A stretch of 64,000 nt of DNA from NCBI RefSeq assembly GCF_014164775.1, contig NZ_JACJGB010000003.1, positions 310,001 through 374,000 on the forward strand, read 5' to 3'. Positions 1-13,214 of this stretch are shown here, piece after piece (within the stretch, counting starts at the first letter, position 1; the number at the start of each line of letters is the position of its first letter). The notes beneath the pieces were generated by a model that was not told where the DNA came from, did not search any database, and saw nothing but the letters and a program-made list of their open reading frames with translations. Source of the stretch: Tessaracoccus sp. MC1679. Lineage in GTDB: Bacteria > Actinomycetota > Actinomycetes > Propionibacteriales > Propionibacteriaceae. The position numbers were made by a program, and so were the translations under genes.

Positions 1-2787
<2,787 letters not shown>

Positions 2788-2882
2788 AAGATGCTACGCG
2801 TCCACTGTGAGGTTCCCGAGATACGGTCGGGAACCGTCGACAACTGAAACTGTCGCGGATTACCGACACTATTTCAATAGTG

Positions 2883-3000
2883 TTTCGGTGGCCATAGCGA
2901 GAGGGAAACACCCGGTCCCATCCCGAACCCGGAAGTTAAGCCTCTCAGCGCCGATGGTACTGCAAGGGGGACCTTGTGGGAGACTAGGACGCCGCCGGAC
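2883..3000 (+). rRNA. rrf: 5S ribosomal RNA
   Basis: About 118 nt with the typical 5S core (CCATCCCGAACCCGGAAGTTAAG at 2920-2942 in part). The terminal helix can be paired between 2884-2892 and 2991-2999. It follows the 23S gene by about 95 nt; that spacer contains a strong hairpin (GGTTCCCGA and TCGGGAACC arms, about 2811-2838), probably a processing signal. Ends are set by helix pairing and may be off by a few bases. Confidence 0.95.
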
Positions 3001-3002
3001 TT

Positions 3003-3036
3003 AAAAAACCCCCTGACTTCGGTCAGGGGGTTTTTT
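3003..3036 (+). terminator. Intrinsic terminator of the rRNA operon
   Basis: A-tract, then CCCCCTGAC, a TTCG tetraloop, GTCAGGGGG and six T. Perfect 9-bp GC-rich stem extended by A:T pairs, placed right after 5S. It ends rRNA transcription before the next gene. Confidence 0.95.
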
Positions 3037-3138
3037 GTTTTTCCACACCCAGAGTTCGCCTGGGACTCACGGCCGACTTCTGGCGTCTCATGCTGTGAGC
3101 GATTGGGCGGAACTGGCCTTGCCTGAGAAGATGGATGT

Positions 3139-5400
3139 ATGTCTACTGATAACTCCACACCGAGTGACGATCGCCGAGGCGCCGGCGACGGCCGACCACA
3201 GCGCGACCACGGAGGTCGCCAGGGCGGGGAGAACCGTGGGGCTCCGCGCCGGGACGACGATCGTGGTGGGTCGCGTCCGGATGGTGAGCGTCGTCAGTGG
3301 GACAACCGCGGCGGATCACGCCCCGAGGGTGAACGTCGCCAGTGGGACAACCGCAGCGACAACCGCGGCGGACCCCGTCGCGATGACAACCGTGGCGGAT
3401 CACGCCCCGAGGGTGAACGTCGCCAGTGGGACAACCGCAGCGACAACCGCGGCGGACCCCGTCGCGATGACAACCGTGGCGGATCACGCCCCGAGGGTGA
3501 GCGTCGCCAGTGGGACAACCGCAGCGACAACCGTGGCGGACCCCGTCGCGATGACAACCGTGGCGGATCACGCCCCGAGGGCGAACGCCGTCAGTGGGAC
3601 AACCGCAGCGACAACCGCGGCGGATCACGCCCCGAAGGTGGGCGTGAGTGGGACAACCGTGGCGGATCACGCCCCGAGGGTGAGCGGCGCCAGTGGGACA
3701 ACCGCGGCGACAACCGTGGTGGGTCCCGTCCGGATGGTGAGCGGCGCCAGTGGGACAACCGCAGCGACAACCGCGGCGGACCCCGTCGCGATGACAACCG
3801 TGGCGGATCACGCCCCGAGGGCGAACGCCGTCACTGGGACAACCGCAGCGACAACCGCGGCGGATCACGCCCGGATGGTGAGCGTCGCCAGTGGGACAAC
3901 CGCAGCGATAACCGTGGCGGGCCTCGTCGCGATGACAACCGTGGTGGGTTGCGTCCGGATGGTGAGCGTCGTCAGTGGGACAACCGTGGCGACAGCCGTG
4001 GTGGGTCCCGTCCGGATGGTGAGCGTCGTCAGTGGGACAACCGCAGCGACAACCGCGGCGGATCACGCCCGGATGGTGAGCGTCGCCAGTGGGACAACCG
4101 CAGCGACAACCGTGGCGGGCCTCGTCGGGATGACAACCGTGGTGGGTTGCGTCCGGATGGTGAGCGTCGTCAGTGGGACAACCGTGGCGACAGCCGTGGT
4201 GGGTCCCGTCGGGATGACAACCGTGGTGGATCACGCCCCGAGGGTGGTGACCGCCCGCAGCGGACTCAGCGTGACGGCGAAGAACGCACCTATCGCCCCG
4301 GGACAGCACCGAAGATCGACGAACCGGCGACGCCGTCGGGCTTCGTGGAGTCCGAGTTGCCCGTGGGCGTGCGCGCCGAACTGAAGGGTCTGCCCAAGGA
4401 CCTGGCTGATATCGTCGGAGCCCACATCTGGGCAGCCGGTCAGCTGGTGGACGAGGATCCCGAACTCGCGTTCCGGCACGCTGAGGCCGCGAGGCGCAGA
4501 GCGGGCCGGCTCCCGATCGTCCGCGAGGCGGCCGCGGAGACCGCCTACGCTGCCGGTGAATACGCGATCGCGTTGCGTGAATTCAGGGCGATTCGTCGGA
4601 TGTCCGGGGGCGATCAGCTGATCCCCGTCATCGCCGACTGTGAACGCGCCCTCGGCCGGCCGCGCGATGCCCTCGAGGTCCTGACCGAGCTCGATCCGAA
4701 GACCAAGGACATGTGGCTGAGGATGGAGTGCCTCCTGGTTGAGGCGGGCATCCGCGCCGATCTCGGCCAGCGGGCTGAGGCAATGCGACTTCTGCAGGCC
4801 GCGATCAGCCGCAAGGTCGGGCCCCCGTTCGGCCAGGCACGTCTCCGCTACGCCTACGCCAACCTTCTCGAGGAGGAGGGCGATGTGGAGGGAGCCCGGG
4901 AGTGGTTCAGCTCTGCGGCGGCCCTCGATCAGGGCGCGGAGCTGGACACCTCGGATCGAATCGCTCAGCTCGACGGTGTGGTCCTGCCAGACTTCACGCC
5001 TGACGAGGAGGATGACGACGAGTCCGAGGGTGATGTGGGCGATGAGTCTCGCGACACCGAGGTCGAGCCAGAGGATTCGGAACTCGAGGGCGACGAACCC
5101 GAGGCTGACGAGGACGACGAACCCGAGGGTGATGTGGGCGATGAGTCTCGCGACACCGAGGTCGAGCCAGAGGATTCGGAACTCGAGGGCGACGAACCCG
5201 AACTCCAGGTGGTTGAGCCGGAGCTCGACTTCGAGCCGGAGCCGCAGCTCGACCTGGAGGTCGAGCCGGAGCCCGAGCGTGACGTCGAGGCTGAGGGCGT
5301 CGATGATGAGCAGCTCAGCGAGGATGAGCCTTCGGGCGCTGATGAGGACGAGGAGCGGGCCGCCGAAGACGGCGGTGTCGCGGAGGAGGAGCAGGACTGA
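3139..5400 (+). CDS. Arg-Gly-rich repeat protein with TPR-like domain and acidic tail
   Basis: 753 residues in three parts. Residues about 36-366 are a low-complexity array with some 14 copies of a unit like RPEGERRQWDNR, separated by RGG and PRRDDN motifs; this is strongly charged and predicted disordered, resembling RGG-type RNA-binding regions. Residues about 400-600 are helical with TPR-like spacing (Ala-rich helices, AEAARRRAGRLP, YAIALREFRAIRR). Residues about 615-753 are extremely acidic and contain a duplicated 33-residue block. Start: ATG at 3139 with GAGAAG upstream; the frame is open and codon use is typical. The stop overlaps the next ATG by one base (TGATG), so it is probably translated together with the HAD phosphatase. 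Proteins of this layout precede the HAD-tlyA cluster in some actinobacteria, but I cannot assign a function. The opposite-frame ORFs over the repeats are shadows. Confidence 0.88.
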   Translation: MSTDNSTPSDDRRGAGDGRPQRDHGGRQGGENRGAPRRDDDRGGSRPDGERRQWDNRGGSRPEGERRQWDNRSDNRGGPRRDDNRGGSRPEGERRQWDNRSDNRGGPRRDDNRGGSRPEGERRQWDNRSDNRGGPRRDDNRGGSRPEGERRQWDNRSDNRGGSRPEGGREWDNRGGSRPEGERRQWDNRGDNRGGSRPDGERRQWDNRSDNRGGPRRDDNRGGSRPEGERRHWDNRSDNRGGSRPDGERRQWDNRSDNRGGPRRDDNRGGLRPDGERRQWDNRGDSRGGSRPDGERRQWDNRSDNRGGSRPDGERRQWDNRSDNRGGPRRDDNRGGLRPDGERRQWDNRGDSRGGSRRDDNRGGSRPEGGDRPQRTQRDGEERTYRPGTAPKIDEPATPSGFVESELPVGVRAELKGLPKDLADIVGAHIWAAGQLVDEDPELAFRHAEAARRRAGRLPIVREAAAETAYAAGEYAIALREFRAIRRMSGGDQLIPVIADCERALGRPRDALEVLTELDPKTKDMWLRMECLLVEAGIRADLGQRAEAMRLLQAAISRKVGPPFGQARLRYAYANLLEEEGDVEGAREWFSSAAALDQGAELDTSDRIAQLDGVVLPDFTPDEEDDDESEGDVGDESRDTEVEPEDSELEGDEPEADEDDEPEGDVGDESRDTEVEPEDSELEGDEPELQVVEPELDFEPEPQLDLEVEPEPERDVEAEGVDDEQLSEDEPSGADEDEERAAEDGGVAEEEQD
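3244..4236 (+). repeat. In-frame repeat array of the Arg-Gly-rich protein
   Basis: Imperfect tandem DNA repeat inside the coding region. Recurrent blocks such as CGTCAGTGGGACAACCG and GGCGGATCACGCCCCGAGGG alternate with short linkers. Units vary in length in multiples of three, so the frame is kept. Near-identical long stretches (for example around 3361-3480) suggest recent expansion or contraction. It is not a CRISPR array: there are no unique spacers. Confidence 0.93.
5026..5201 (+). repeat. 99-nt-spaced direct repeat in the acidic tail
   Basis: The block starting GAGGGTGATGTGGGCGATGA at 5026 recurs at 5125, almost identical for about 77 nt. The offset of 99 nt is 33 codons, so the acidic domain was lengthened by an in-frame duplication. 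Confidence 0.9.
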
Positions 5401-6389
5401 TGCTGGCCTTGGCAGCCGCCTATGACGCGGCGCTGTTCGATCTCGACGGGGTGATCTACCTGGGCCCCTACGCCGTCGAGGGGGTTGCCGAGGCGCTCGA
5501 CGAGCTCCGCTCACGTGGCACCCGCCTGGGCTTCGTCACCAACAACGCCGCACGCACCCCCGCGACGGTGGCAGAGCACCTGACGGAGCTCGGGATCCAC
5601 GCGGAGGAGGCCGACGTGGTCAACTCGACGCAGGCGACGCTGCGCATGCTGGAGGCGGACCTCCCCGCCGGATCTCGCGTCCTCGCCGTCGGGACCAACG
5701 CGCTCGAGGAACAGTTGAGCGGGGCCGGGTTCACCGTCGTCGGCTCACTCGACGATGACCCGGTCGCCGTCGTGCAGGGGTACAGCCCCACGATCGCCTG
5801 GCATCGGCTCGAGGAGGCCGCCCTGGCGGTTCAGCGAGGGGCCGCCTGGTACGCCACCAATCCGGATCTCACCCGCCCGTCGGACCGCGGAATCGTTCCC
5901 GGCCTCGGGTCGCAGCTCGCCGTGGTGCGGGTCTGCGTGGACGTGGATCCCAAGATCGCCGGCAAGCCATTTCGTCCACTCCTTGACGAAACCGTCCGGC
6001 GCATCGGCGCGGACCGCCCGATCTTCGTCGGGGATCGCACCGACACGGACATTCTCGGCGCCAACACGGTGGCCATGGATTCCCTGTTCGTCTTCACCGG
6101 TGCCCACGGCAAGGCAGACCTCGCCGATGCTCGACCCGAGTACCGGCCCACCTACATCGGCTACGACGCCTCCGCCCTCCTGGAGCCTCCGCGCGAGGTG
6201 GAGATCATCGGGCAGCGGTTTGTCTGCGGCTACCAGGAGGTCGACCTCATGGACGACCACGGCTACCTCTCGACGAAGCCGGTGACCCGGGACGAGCAGC
6301 TCGATGCCCTCTGGGCCGGTCTGCAGGCCAGATGGCGCTACGGCGTCGACATCTCGGCCGTGCTGAACTCCCTCGACACACTCAGGTGA
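5400..6389 (+). CDS. HAD-superfamily phosphatase (NagD/glycerol-3-phosphate phosphatase type)
   Basis: 329 residues. HAD motif I is LFDLDGVIY near the N-terminus (nucleophile Asp), motif II FVTNNAARTP, the lysine motif GKPF and motif IV FVGDRTDTDILGAN. The cap arrangement fits the NagD/PGP group, cytosolic phosphatases of small phosphate esters. Its M. tuberculosis counterpart at the same place before tlyA (Rv1692) is a glycerol-3-phosphate phosphatase; substrate here is inferred from that. An extra C-terminal segment (about 60 residues) follows motif IV. The ATG overlaps the upstream stop by one base and its own stop overlaps the next GTG by four, indicating translational coupling. Confidence 0.93.
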   Translation: MLALAAAYDAALFDLDGVIYLGPYAVEGVAEALDELRSRGTRLGFVTNNAARTPATVAEHLTELGIHAEEADVVNSTQATLRMLEADLPAGSRVLAVGTNALEEQLSGAGFTVVGSLDDDPVAVVQGYSPTIAWHRLEEAALAVQRGAAWYATNPDLTRPSDRGIVPGLGSQLAVVRVCVDVDPKIAGKPFRPLLDETVRRIGADRPIFVGDRTDTDILGANTVAMDSLFVFTGAHGKADLADARPEYRPTYIGYDASALLEPPREVEIIGQRFVCGYQEVDLMDDHGYLSTKPVTRDEQLDALWAGLQARWRYGVDISAVLNSLDTLR

Positions 6390-6601
6390 GCGTCCCCACG
6401 CCGCGCGCTGCCGCGCCGTCGGACGTGCGCCGCAGCGAGGTGGTCGTCAGCGTCATGGCCGGCCTCGAGGGCGTCGAGGAGCTGCCTGTGGAGGAGCAGA
6501 CCGCGAGATTGACTGAGGCACAGGCAGTCCTCGCGGGCGTGCTCAACAACGACCCCGGCGTTGGCCAGCCGGGTATCCCCGGCGTGGGCCGTGAGGCTTG
6601 A
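6386..6601 (+). CDS. Small conserved protein between HAD phosphatase and TlyA
   Basis: 71 residues from GTG 6386, chosen because it makes a GTGA four-base overlap with the previous stop. No membrane segment or recognised domain; central part is Glu/Val-rich and the C-terminus is Gly/Pro-rich. A small unnamed gene sits at the same place in mycobacteria (Rv1693), so position is conserved even though function is unknown. It overlaps the start of tlyA by 11 nt. It may be a coupling ORF or a partner of TlyA; nothing in the sequence decides this. Confidence 0.72.
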   Translation: MSVPTPRAAAPSDVRRSEVVVSVMAGLEGVEELPVEEQTARLTEAQAVLAGVLNNDPGVGQPGIPGVGREA

Positions 6602-7307
6602 TCTAGCGCTCGTCGACCGCCGCCTCGCCCGGTCGCGGACACACGCCTCCCTCCTGATCGCCGATGGGCGTGCCACCGTCAACGGGCGCGTGGTGAGGAA
6701 ACCGTCCACACCCGTCGGCCCAGCCGATGTCCTCACCGCCGACGCCGAGCCGTGGGTCTCCCGCGCGGCCCACAAGCTCATCGGAGCGCTGGACGGAGCG
6801 GGGATCTCCGTGCAGGGGCGCGTGCTCGACGCCGGCGCCTCCACGGGCGGCTTCACCCAGGTCTGCCTCGAGCGAGGTGCGTCGCTGGTCTACGCCGTCG
6901 ACGTGGGTCACGGGCAGCTGGCCCCCGCGCTGCGGGCCGATCCGCGGGTGCGGGTCCACGAAGGACTCAACCTCCGCTCATTGACCCTGGACCACATCGA
7001 CGGTGTGCCGGTGGACCTCGTCGTCGGCGACGTGTCGTTCATCTCCCTGCGCCTGCTGTTGCCGCAGCTCCTCTCCGTTCTGGCGCCCGATGGGGAGGCG
7101 TTACTGCTGGTGAAGCCGCAGTTCGAGGTGGGCCGGGAACTCCTGGGCAGCGGCGGACTGGTCCGCGACGACGACGCGAGGCGCCGCTGCGTCGACGATG
7201 TGGTGCTGGCAGCTAACGAGCTGGGGTGGAGCGAGCGCTGGCGTGCCCGCAGCGCCCTCCCGGGGGCGTCCGGAAACGTGGAGTACTTCGTGCATCTCAC
7301 TCGGTAG
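6591..7307 (+). CDS. tlyA: rRNA 2'-O-methyltransferase TlyA
   Basis: 238 residues from GTG 6591 (VRLDLALVDRRLARSRTHA). The first ~60 residues are an S4 RNA-binding domain; the rest is an FtsJ-like methyltransferase with the SAM-binding loop VLDAGASTGGFTQ and the motif GDVSFISLRLLLP. The actinobacterial enzyme methylates C1409 of 16S and C1920 of 23S rRNA and is the determinant of capreomycin/viomycin sensitivity. The start overlaps the previous gene by 11 nt, consistent with coupled translation. An earlier TTG is possible but would add residues before the S4 fold. Confidence 0.95.
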   Translation: MRLDLALVDRRLARSRTHASLLIADGRATVNGRVVRKPSTPVGPADVLTADAEPWVSRAAHKLIGALDGAGISVQGRVLDAGASTGGFTQVCLERGASLVYAVDVGHGQLAPALRADPRVRVHEGLNLRSLTLDHIDGVPVDLVVGDVSFISLRLLLPQLLSVLAPDGEALLLVKPQFEVGRELLGSGGLVRDDDARRRCVDDVVLAANELGWSERWRARSALPGASGNVEYFVHLTR

Positions 7308-7316
7308 GGTGGAGGG

Positions 7317-8213
7317 GTGATGCAACGAACTGTGGCGGTGCTCGTCCACCCGGAGCGCGATGAGGCCATCGACAAGGCGGCGCAGTTCATCTCAGACCTT
7401 CACGCCATGGGCTTCGGGTTCATCGTCTTCCCCAACGACCTCGACCGGCTCCGGGGCAGGGTGCCGAGCGCACGGATCCACCCGCTGGACGGAACCCCAG
7501 CAGAGCTGGCCGTCGTGTTCGGAGGCGACGGCACCATCCTGCGAGCGGCCGAGTGGGCGCTGCCGCTCGGCGTGCCGCTGCTCGGCGTGAATCTGGGGCA
7601 CGTGGGATTCCTGGCCGAGCTGGAGCCCTCAGACATCCACGCACTCCCAGGGGTGGTTGCCCACCGGCTGTACCTGGTGGAGGAGCGGCTTGCCCTGCAG
7701 GTGGAGGTGCGCGACGCCGGGGGGGACCTCACATGGTCCTCGATGGCCGTCAACGAGGTGTCGCTGGAGAAGCTGGCCCGGGAGCGCATGCTCAACGTGC
7801 TCGTCAGCATCGACGAGCGACCACTGTCGCGGTGGGGGTGCGACGGCGTGCTTGTGGCAACGCCCACCGGATCGACCGCCTACGCGTTCTCGGCCGGCGG
7901 TCCGGTGGTGTGGCCGGACGTCCGGGCCATGCTGGTGGTACCGCTGGCCGCGCACGCACTCTTCAACCGGCCGATGGTGCTCAGCCCCTCGTCGGTGGTG
8001 AAACTCGAACTCCCTGATGACTCCCACACCCTCGGCATGCTGTGGTGCGACGGGCGACGCAGCCATGATCTGGCTCCAGGGGAGTGGGTGAGCGTGCGTT
8101 CACACCGTCACCAGGTGCGCATCGCGAGGATCGGAGAGCAGCCGTTCACCACGCGGCTCGTGAAGAAGTTCGCCCTCCCCATCGACGGATGGCGGAAGCG
8201 GAGCGATCGCTGA
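7317..8213 (+). CDS. nadK: NAD kinase
   Basis: 298 residues. ATP-dependent phosphorylation of NAD to NADP in the cytosol. Diagnostic GGDGT motif (VVFGGDGTILRAAEW), the NE/D motif (SMAVNEVSLEK) and the glycine-rich TPTGSTAYAFSAGGP. Start is GTG 7317, immediately followed by ATG 7320; either works, with GGAGG just upstream. It sits 9 nt after tlyA and its stop overlaps the recN start, as in other actinobacteria. Confidence 0.96.
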   Translation: MMQRTVAVLVHPERDEAIDKAAQFISDLHAMGFGFIVFPNDLDRLRGRVPSARIHPLDGTPAELAVVFGGDGTILRAAEWALPLGVPLLGVNLGHVGFLAELEPSDIHALPGVVAHRLYLVEERLALQVEVRDAGGDLTWSSMAVNEVSLEKLARERMLNVLVSIDERPLSRWGCDGVLVATPTGSTAYAFSAGGPVVWPDVRAMLVVPLAAHALFNRPMVLSPSSVVKLELPDDSHTLGMLWCDGRRSHDLAPGEWVSVRSHRHQVRIARIGEQPFTTRLVKKFALPIDGWRKRSDR

Positions 8214-9886
8214 TGCTTGCCGCGCTGCGGTTGACGGCATTCGGGGTGGTTGACGAGGCCCAGCTGGAGCTCGGCCCCGGGCTGACCGCACTCACCGGCG
8301 AAACCGGTGCAGGCAAAACCATGGTCGTGGCCGGGCTCGGGCACCTGTTGGGGGCGCGTGCCGATGCGGGCATCGTGCGCCGCGGCCGCGACCGTGCCGT
8401 CGTGGAGGGCCGGTGGGTCCTTCCCCCCTGGATGGTGGAGCGCGTCCGTGAGCTGGGCGGAGACGCGGACGACGGTGAGGTGATCACCCTCCGGCAGGTG
8501 TCGGCCACCGGGCGGTCACGGGCCGTGGTGGGGGGCGCCGGCGTCCCGGTCGCCGCGCTCGCGGACCTGATCAGCGACGCCGCCACCATCCACGGCCAGT
8601 CAGGGCAGCTACGCCTGTCCTCCCCTGACCGCCAGCGCGACCTGCTCGACGCCCATGCACGTCCCCCTCAGCTGGCGCACTACCGTCTCGCCTACGCCGA
8701 GCGCCGCGACGCCGCCTCCGAGCTGCACCTGCTCGAGAACGAGGCGATGGCCCGGGCACGCGAAGCCGACATGCTGCGCTTCGGGCTCGGGGAGATCAGG
8801 TCCGTCGACCCGCAGCCGGGCGAGGACCGTGCGCTGGCAGCGGAGCAATCGCTCCTCATGGACCTCGACGATCTGCGACGCCTCGGCAGCCTCGCCCAGC
8901 AGGACCTCAGCGGCTCCGAGACGGACTTCGACGCGCCCAGCGCCGTCGCGCTCCTCGGTGAGGCGCGCAAGGCGCTCGCGCAGCTGGCTGACCGCGACGA
9001 CCGGGCCGGCGCCCTCGCGGCGCGCGCGGTGGAGCTGGGCATGCTGGCCAACGACCTGGCGGCCGAGGTGGCGGGCTACCTGGACGACCTGGTGGCCGAC
9101 CCGCTGCGACTGGAGGCGGTGGGGGCGCGCCGCGCGCAGCTGGCCGGTCTGACCCGCAAGTACGGCGCCACCGTCGAGGAGGTGCTGGAGTGGGCCGACG
9201 CGGCGGAGGATCGGCTTGGACAGCTCGTCGGGAGCGACGAGCGGATCACAGAGCTGCGCACCCGCCTGACCCAGCTGGACGCGCAGCTGGCCGCCGATGC
9301 CGCCGCCATCTCCGAGGCCCGGCGACGGGCTGCGACCGAGCTGTCCACCCGGGTCCGGGACGAGCTCGCGGCGCTGGCCATGCCGCACGCCGAGCTGCGC
9401 TTCGAAGTGGGGGAGGCGCCGCTGGGACCGCACGGGGCGGACCGGATCGAGCTCCTGTTCTCAGCCAATCCGGGCTCCTCGCCCGCGCCGCTGGGCAAGG
9501 TGGCCTCTGGCGGTGAGTTGTCGCGGGTCCGCCTGGCGCTGGAGGTGGTGCTCGCCTCGGGCGCGGAGGGCCACACCTTCGTCTTCGACGAGGTGGACGC
9601 AGGGGTGGGCGGTGCCGTGGGTCTGGAGATCGGTCGGCGGCTGCAGCGGCTCGCCTTGCGGTCCCAGGTGATCGTCGTCACCCACCTGGCGCAGGTGGCG
9701 GCCTTCGCCGACGCACACTTCGTGGTCCACAAGTCCTCGGACGGTCAGGTCACCACCTCAGGGGTCAGGCGGCTCGACGAGGACGAGCGGGCCGCGGAGC
9801 TGGCCCGGATGATGGGCGGCCAGGCCTCCTCGGAGAAGGGCGTGGAGCACGCCGCGGAGCTGCTGGAGAGGGCCCGCCACCGGTAA
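8213..9886 (+). CDS. recN: DNA repair protein RecN
   Basis: 557 residues, SMC-like ABC ATPase acting in double-strand break repair. Walker A is GETGAGKT near residue 30; the C-terminal half has the signature region KVASGGELSRVRLALE and Walker B FVFDEVDAGVGG. A helical coiled-coil-forming middle (about residues 150-380) separates the two ATPase halves. ATG 8213 overlaps the nadK stop (TGATG). Longer upstream extensions of the frame are only overlap with nadK. Usually LexA-controlled in bacteria, but no promoter is visible as the gene is embedded in the operon. Confidence 0.96.
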   Translation: MLAALRLTAFGVVDEAQLELGPGLTALTGETGAGKTMVVAGLGHLLGARADAGIVRRGRDRAVVEGRWVLPPWMVERVRELGGDADDGEVITLRQVSATGRSRAVVGGAGVPVAALADLISDAATIHGQSGQLRLSSPDRQRDLLDAHARPPQLAHYRLAYAERRDAASELHLLENEAMARAREADMLRFGLGEIRSVDPQPGEDRALAAEQSLLMDLDDLRRLGSLAQQDLSGSETDFDAPSAVALLGEARKALAQLADRDDRAGALAARAVELGMLANDLAAEVAGYLDDLVADPLRLEAVGARRAQLAGLTRKYGATVEEVLEWADAAEDRLGQLVGSDERITELRTRLTQLDAQLAADAAAISEARRRAATELSTRVRDELAALAMPHAELRFEVGEAPLGPHGADRIELLFSANPGSSPAPLGKVASGGELSRVRLALEVVLASGAEGHTFVFDEVDAGVGGAVGLEIGRRLQRLALRSQVIVVTHLAQVAAFADAHFVVHKSSDGQVTTSGVRRLDEDERAAELARMMGGQASSEKGVEHAAELLERARHR

Positions 9887-9951
9887 CGCCCAAGGTGTTA
9901 CGTTCTCGTTTCGACCCCCGGCGCGGCTGTACTTCGGCGCCCTCAACCCCA

Positions 9952-9957
9952 TAGGCT
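9952..9957 (+). promoter_or_regulatory. -10 box (TAGGCT) for pyrG
   Basis: TAGGCT lies 8 nt before the GTG start of pyrG; no Shine-Dalgarno fits between them. Predicted transcription start is at or next to the start codon, giving a leaderless or nearly leaderless mRNA. Confidence 0.5.
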
Positions 9958-9959
9958 GA

Positions 9960-12224
<2,265 letters not shown>

Positions 12225-12228
<4 letters not shown>

Positions 12229-13139
12229 GTAGCATCACCGACGCGGTGGCCGATTACCTCAACCACGCGCGGGTGGAGCGGGGGCTGGCGGCCAACACGA
12301 TCGCCGCCTATCGCCGCGACCTGACCGGCTACGCCGCCTTCCTGGCGGGGCGTGGCATCGAGGCCATCGGCGAGGTCACCCCCGTCGAGGTGAGCGCCTA
12401 TGTCCGGGAGCTCAGCGCCGTGCAGGCCAGGTCGTCCGTGGCGAGGCACGTGGCCAGCATCCGCACCCTGCACCAGTTCGCGGCCGACGAGGGGATGGCG
12501 GAGACGAACCCCGCCGCCGATATCTCCCCGCCCAAGCTCGAGCAGCGCCTCCCCAAGGCACTCAGCGTCGACGAGGTGACGCGGATCCTCGACGCACCGG
12601 ACCGGTCGGAGGTGGTCGGACTCCGGGACGCGGCGCTTCTGGAGCTCCTCTACGGCACGGGCGCCCGCGTCTCCGAAGTATGCGGAATGGACGTCGACGA
12701 GGCGACGGCCGCCCTCGCTGCCCCGGACGCCGGGCTGCGGCTGCGCGGCAAGGGCAGCAAGGAGCGGGCCGTCCCCCTCGGGTCCTACGCGGCTCAGGCA
12801 CTTGACGCGTACCTGGTGAGGTCACGGCCGGTCCTCGCGGGTGCGGCGTCACGACACGACCCTGCGCTGCTGCTGAACCAGCAGGGGAAGCGGCTCAGCC
12901 GCCAATCGGCCTGGGCCGTCCTTCAGCGCGCGGCCGCGGCGGCCGGGATCGCAGTGGATGTCTCGCCGCACTCCCTCAGGCACTCCTTCGCCACCCACCT
13001 GCTCGACGGCGGGGCGGACCTGCGCGTGGTGCAGGAGTTGTTGGGCCACGCCTCGGTGGCGACGACCCAGATCTATACCCTGGTCACCATCGAGCACCTC
13101 CGCGAGGTACATGCCGCAGCGCATCCGCGGGCCCGCTGA
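12225..13139 (+). CDS. xerD: Site-specific tyrosine recombinase XerD
   Basis: 304 residues. N-terminal SAM-like core-binding domain (residues 1-90), then the catalytic domain with Arg in [12 protein letters not shown], Lys in [13 protein letters not shown], His-X-X-Arg in [12 protein letters not shown], second His in [13 protein letters not shown] and the nucleophile Tyr in the same segment. All catalytic residues are present. Resolves chromosome dimers at dif with XerC. GTG start at 12225 gives a GTGA overlap with the NUDIX gene. Chromosomal context next to parA and scpAB supports XerD rather than a phage integrase. Confidence 0.94.
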
Positions 13140-13177
13140 CGGTGCGACCCACGTCAGGGATGCAGGGCACGGCATAC

Positions 13178-13183
13178 TAGGCT
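13178..13183 (+). promoter_or_regulatory. -10 box (TAGGCT) for the parA-scpAB operon
   Basis: TAGGCT inside TACTAGGCTGAA, 31 nt before the parA GTG; a GAGGAGG Shine-Dalgarno at 13201-13207 lies between. Identical hexamer to the pyrG box. No clear -35. Confidence 0.45.
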
Positions 13184-13214
13184 GAATCGGACACTGAGAC
13201 GAGGAGGCCGACAG

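Noticed and set aside
3244-4236. Possible CRISPR array
   Set aside because: Units are in-frame coding repeats of varied length with no unique spacers and no cas genes.
3143-4384. Long ORFs in other frames over the repeat region (388 aa minus, 449 aa plus)
   Set aside because: Products of the periodic repeat DNA. The frame giving the 753-aa protein continues into a non-repetitive folded domain and is coupled to the next gene.
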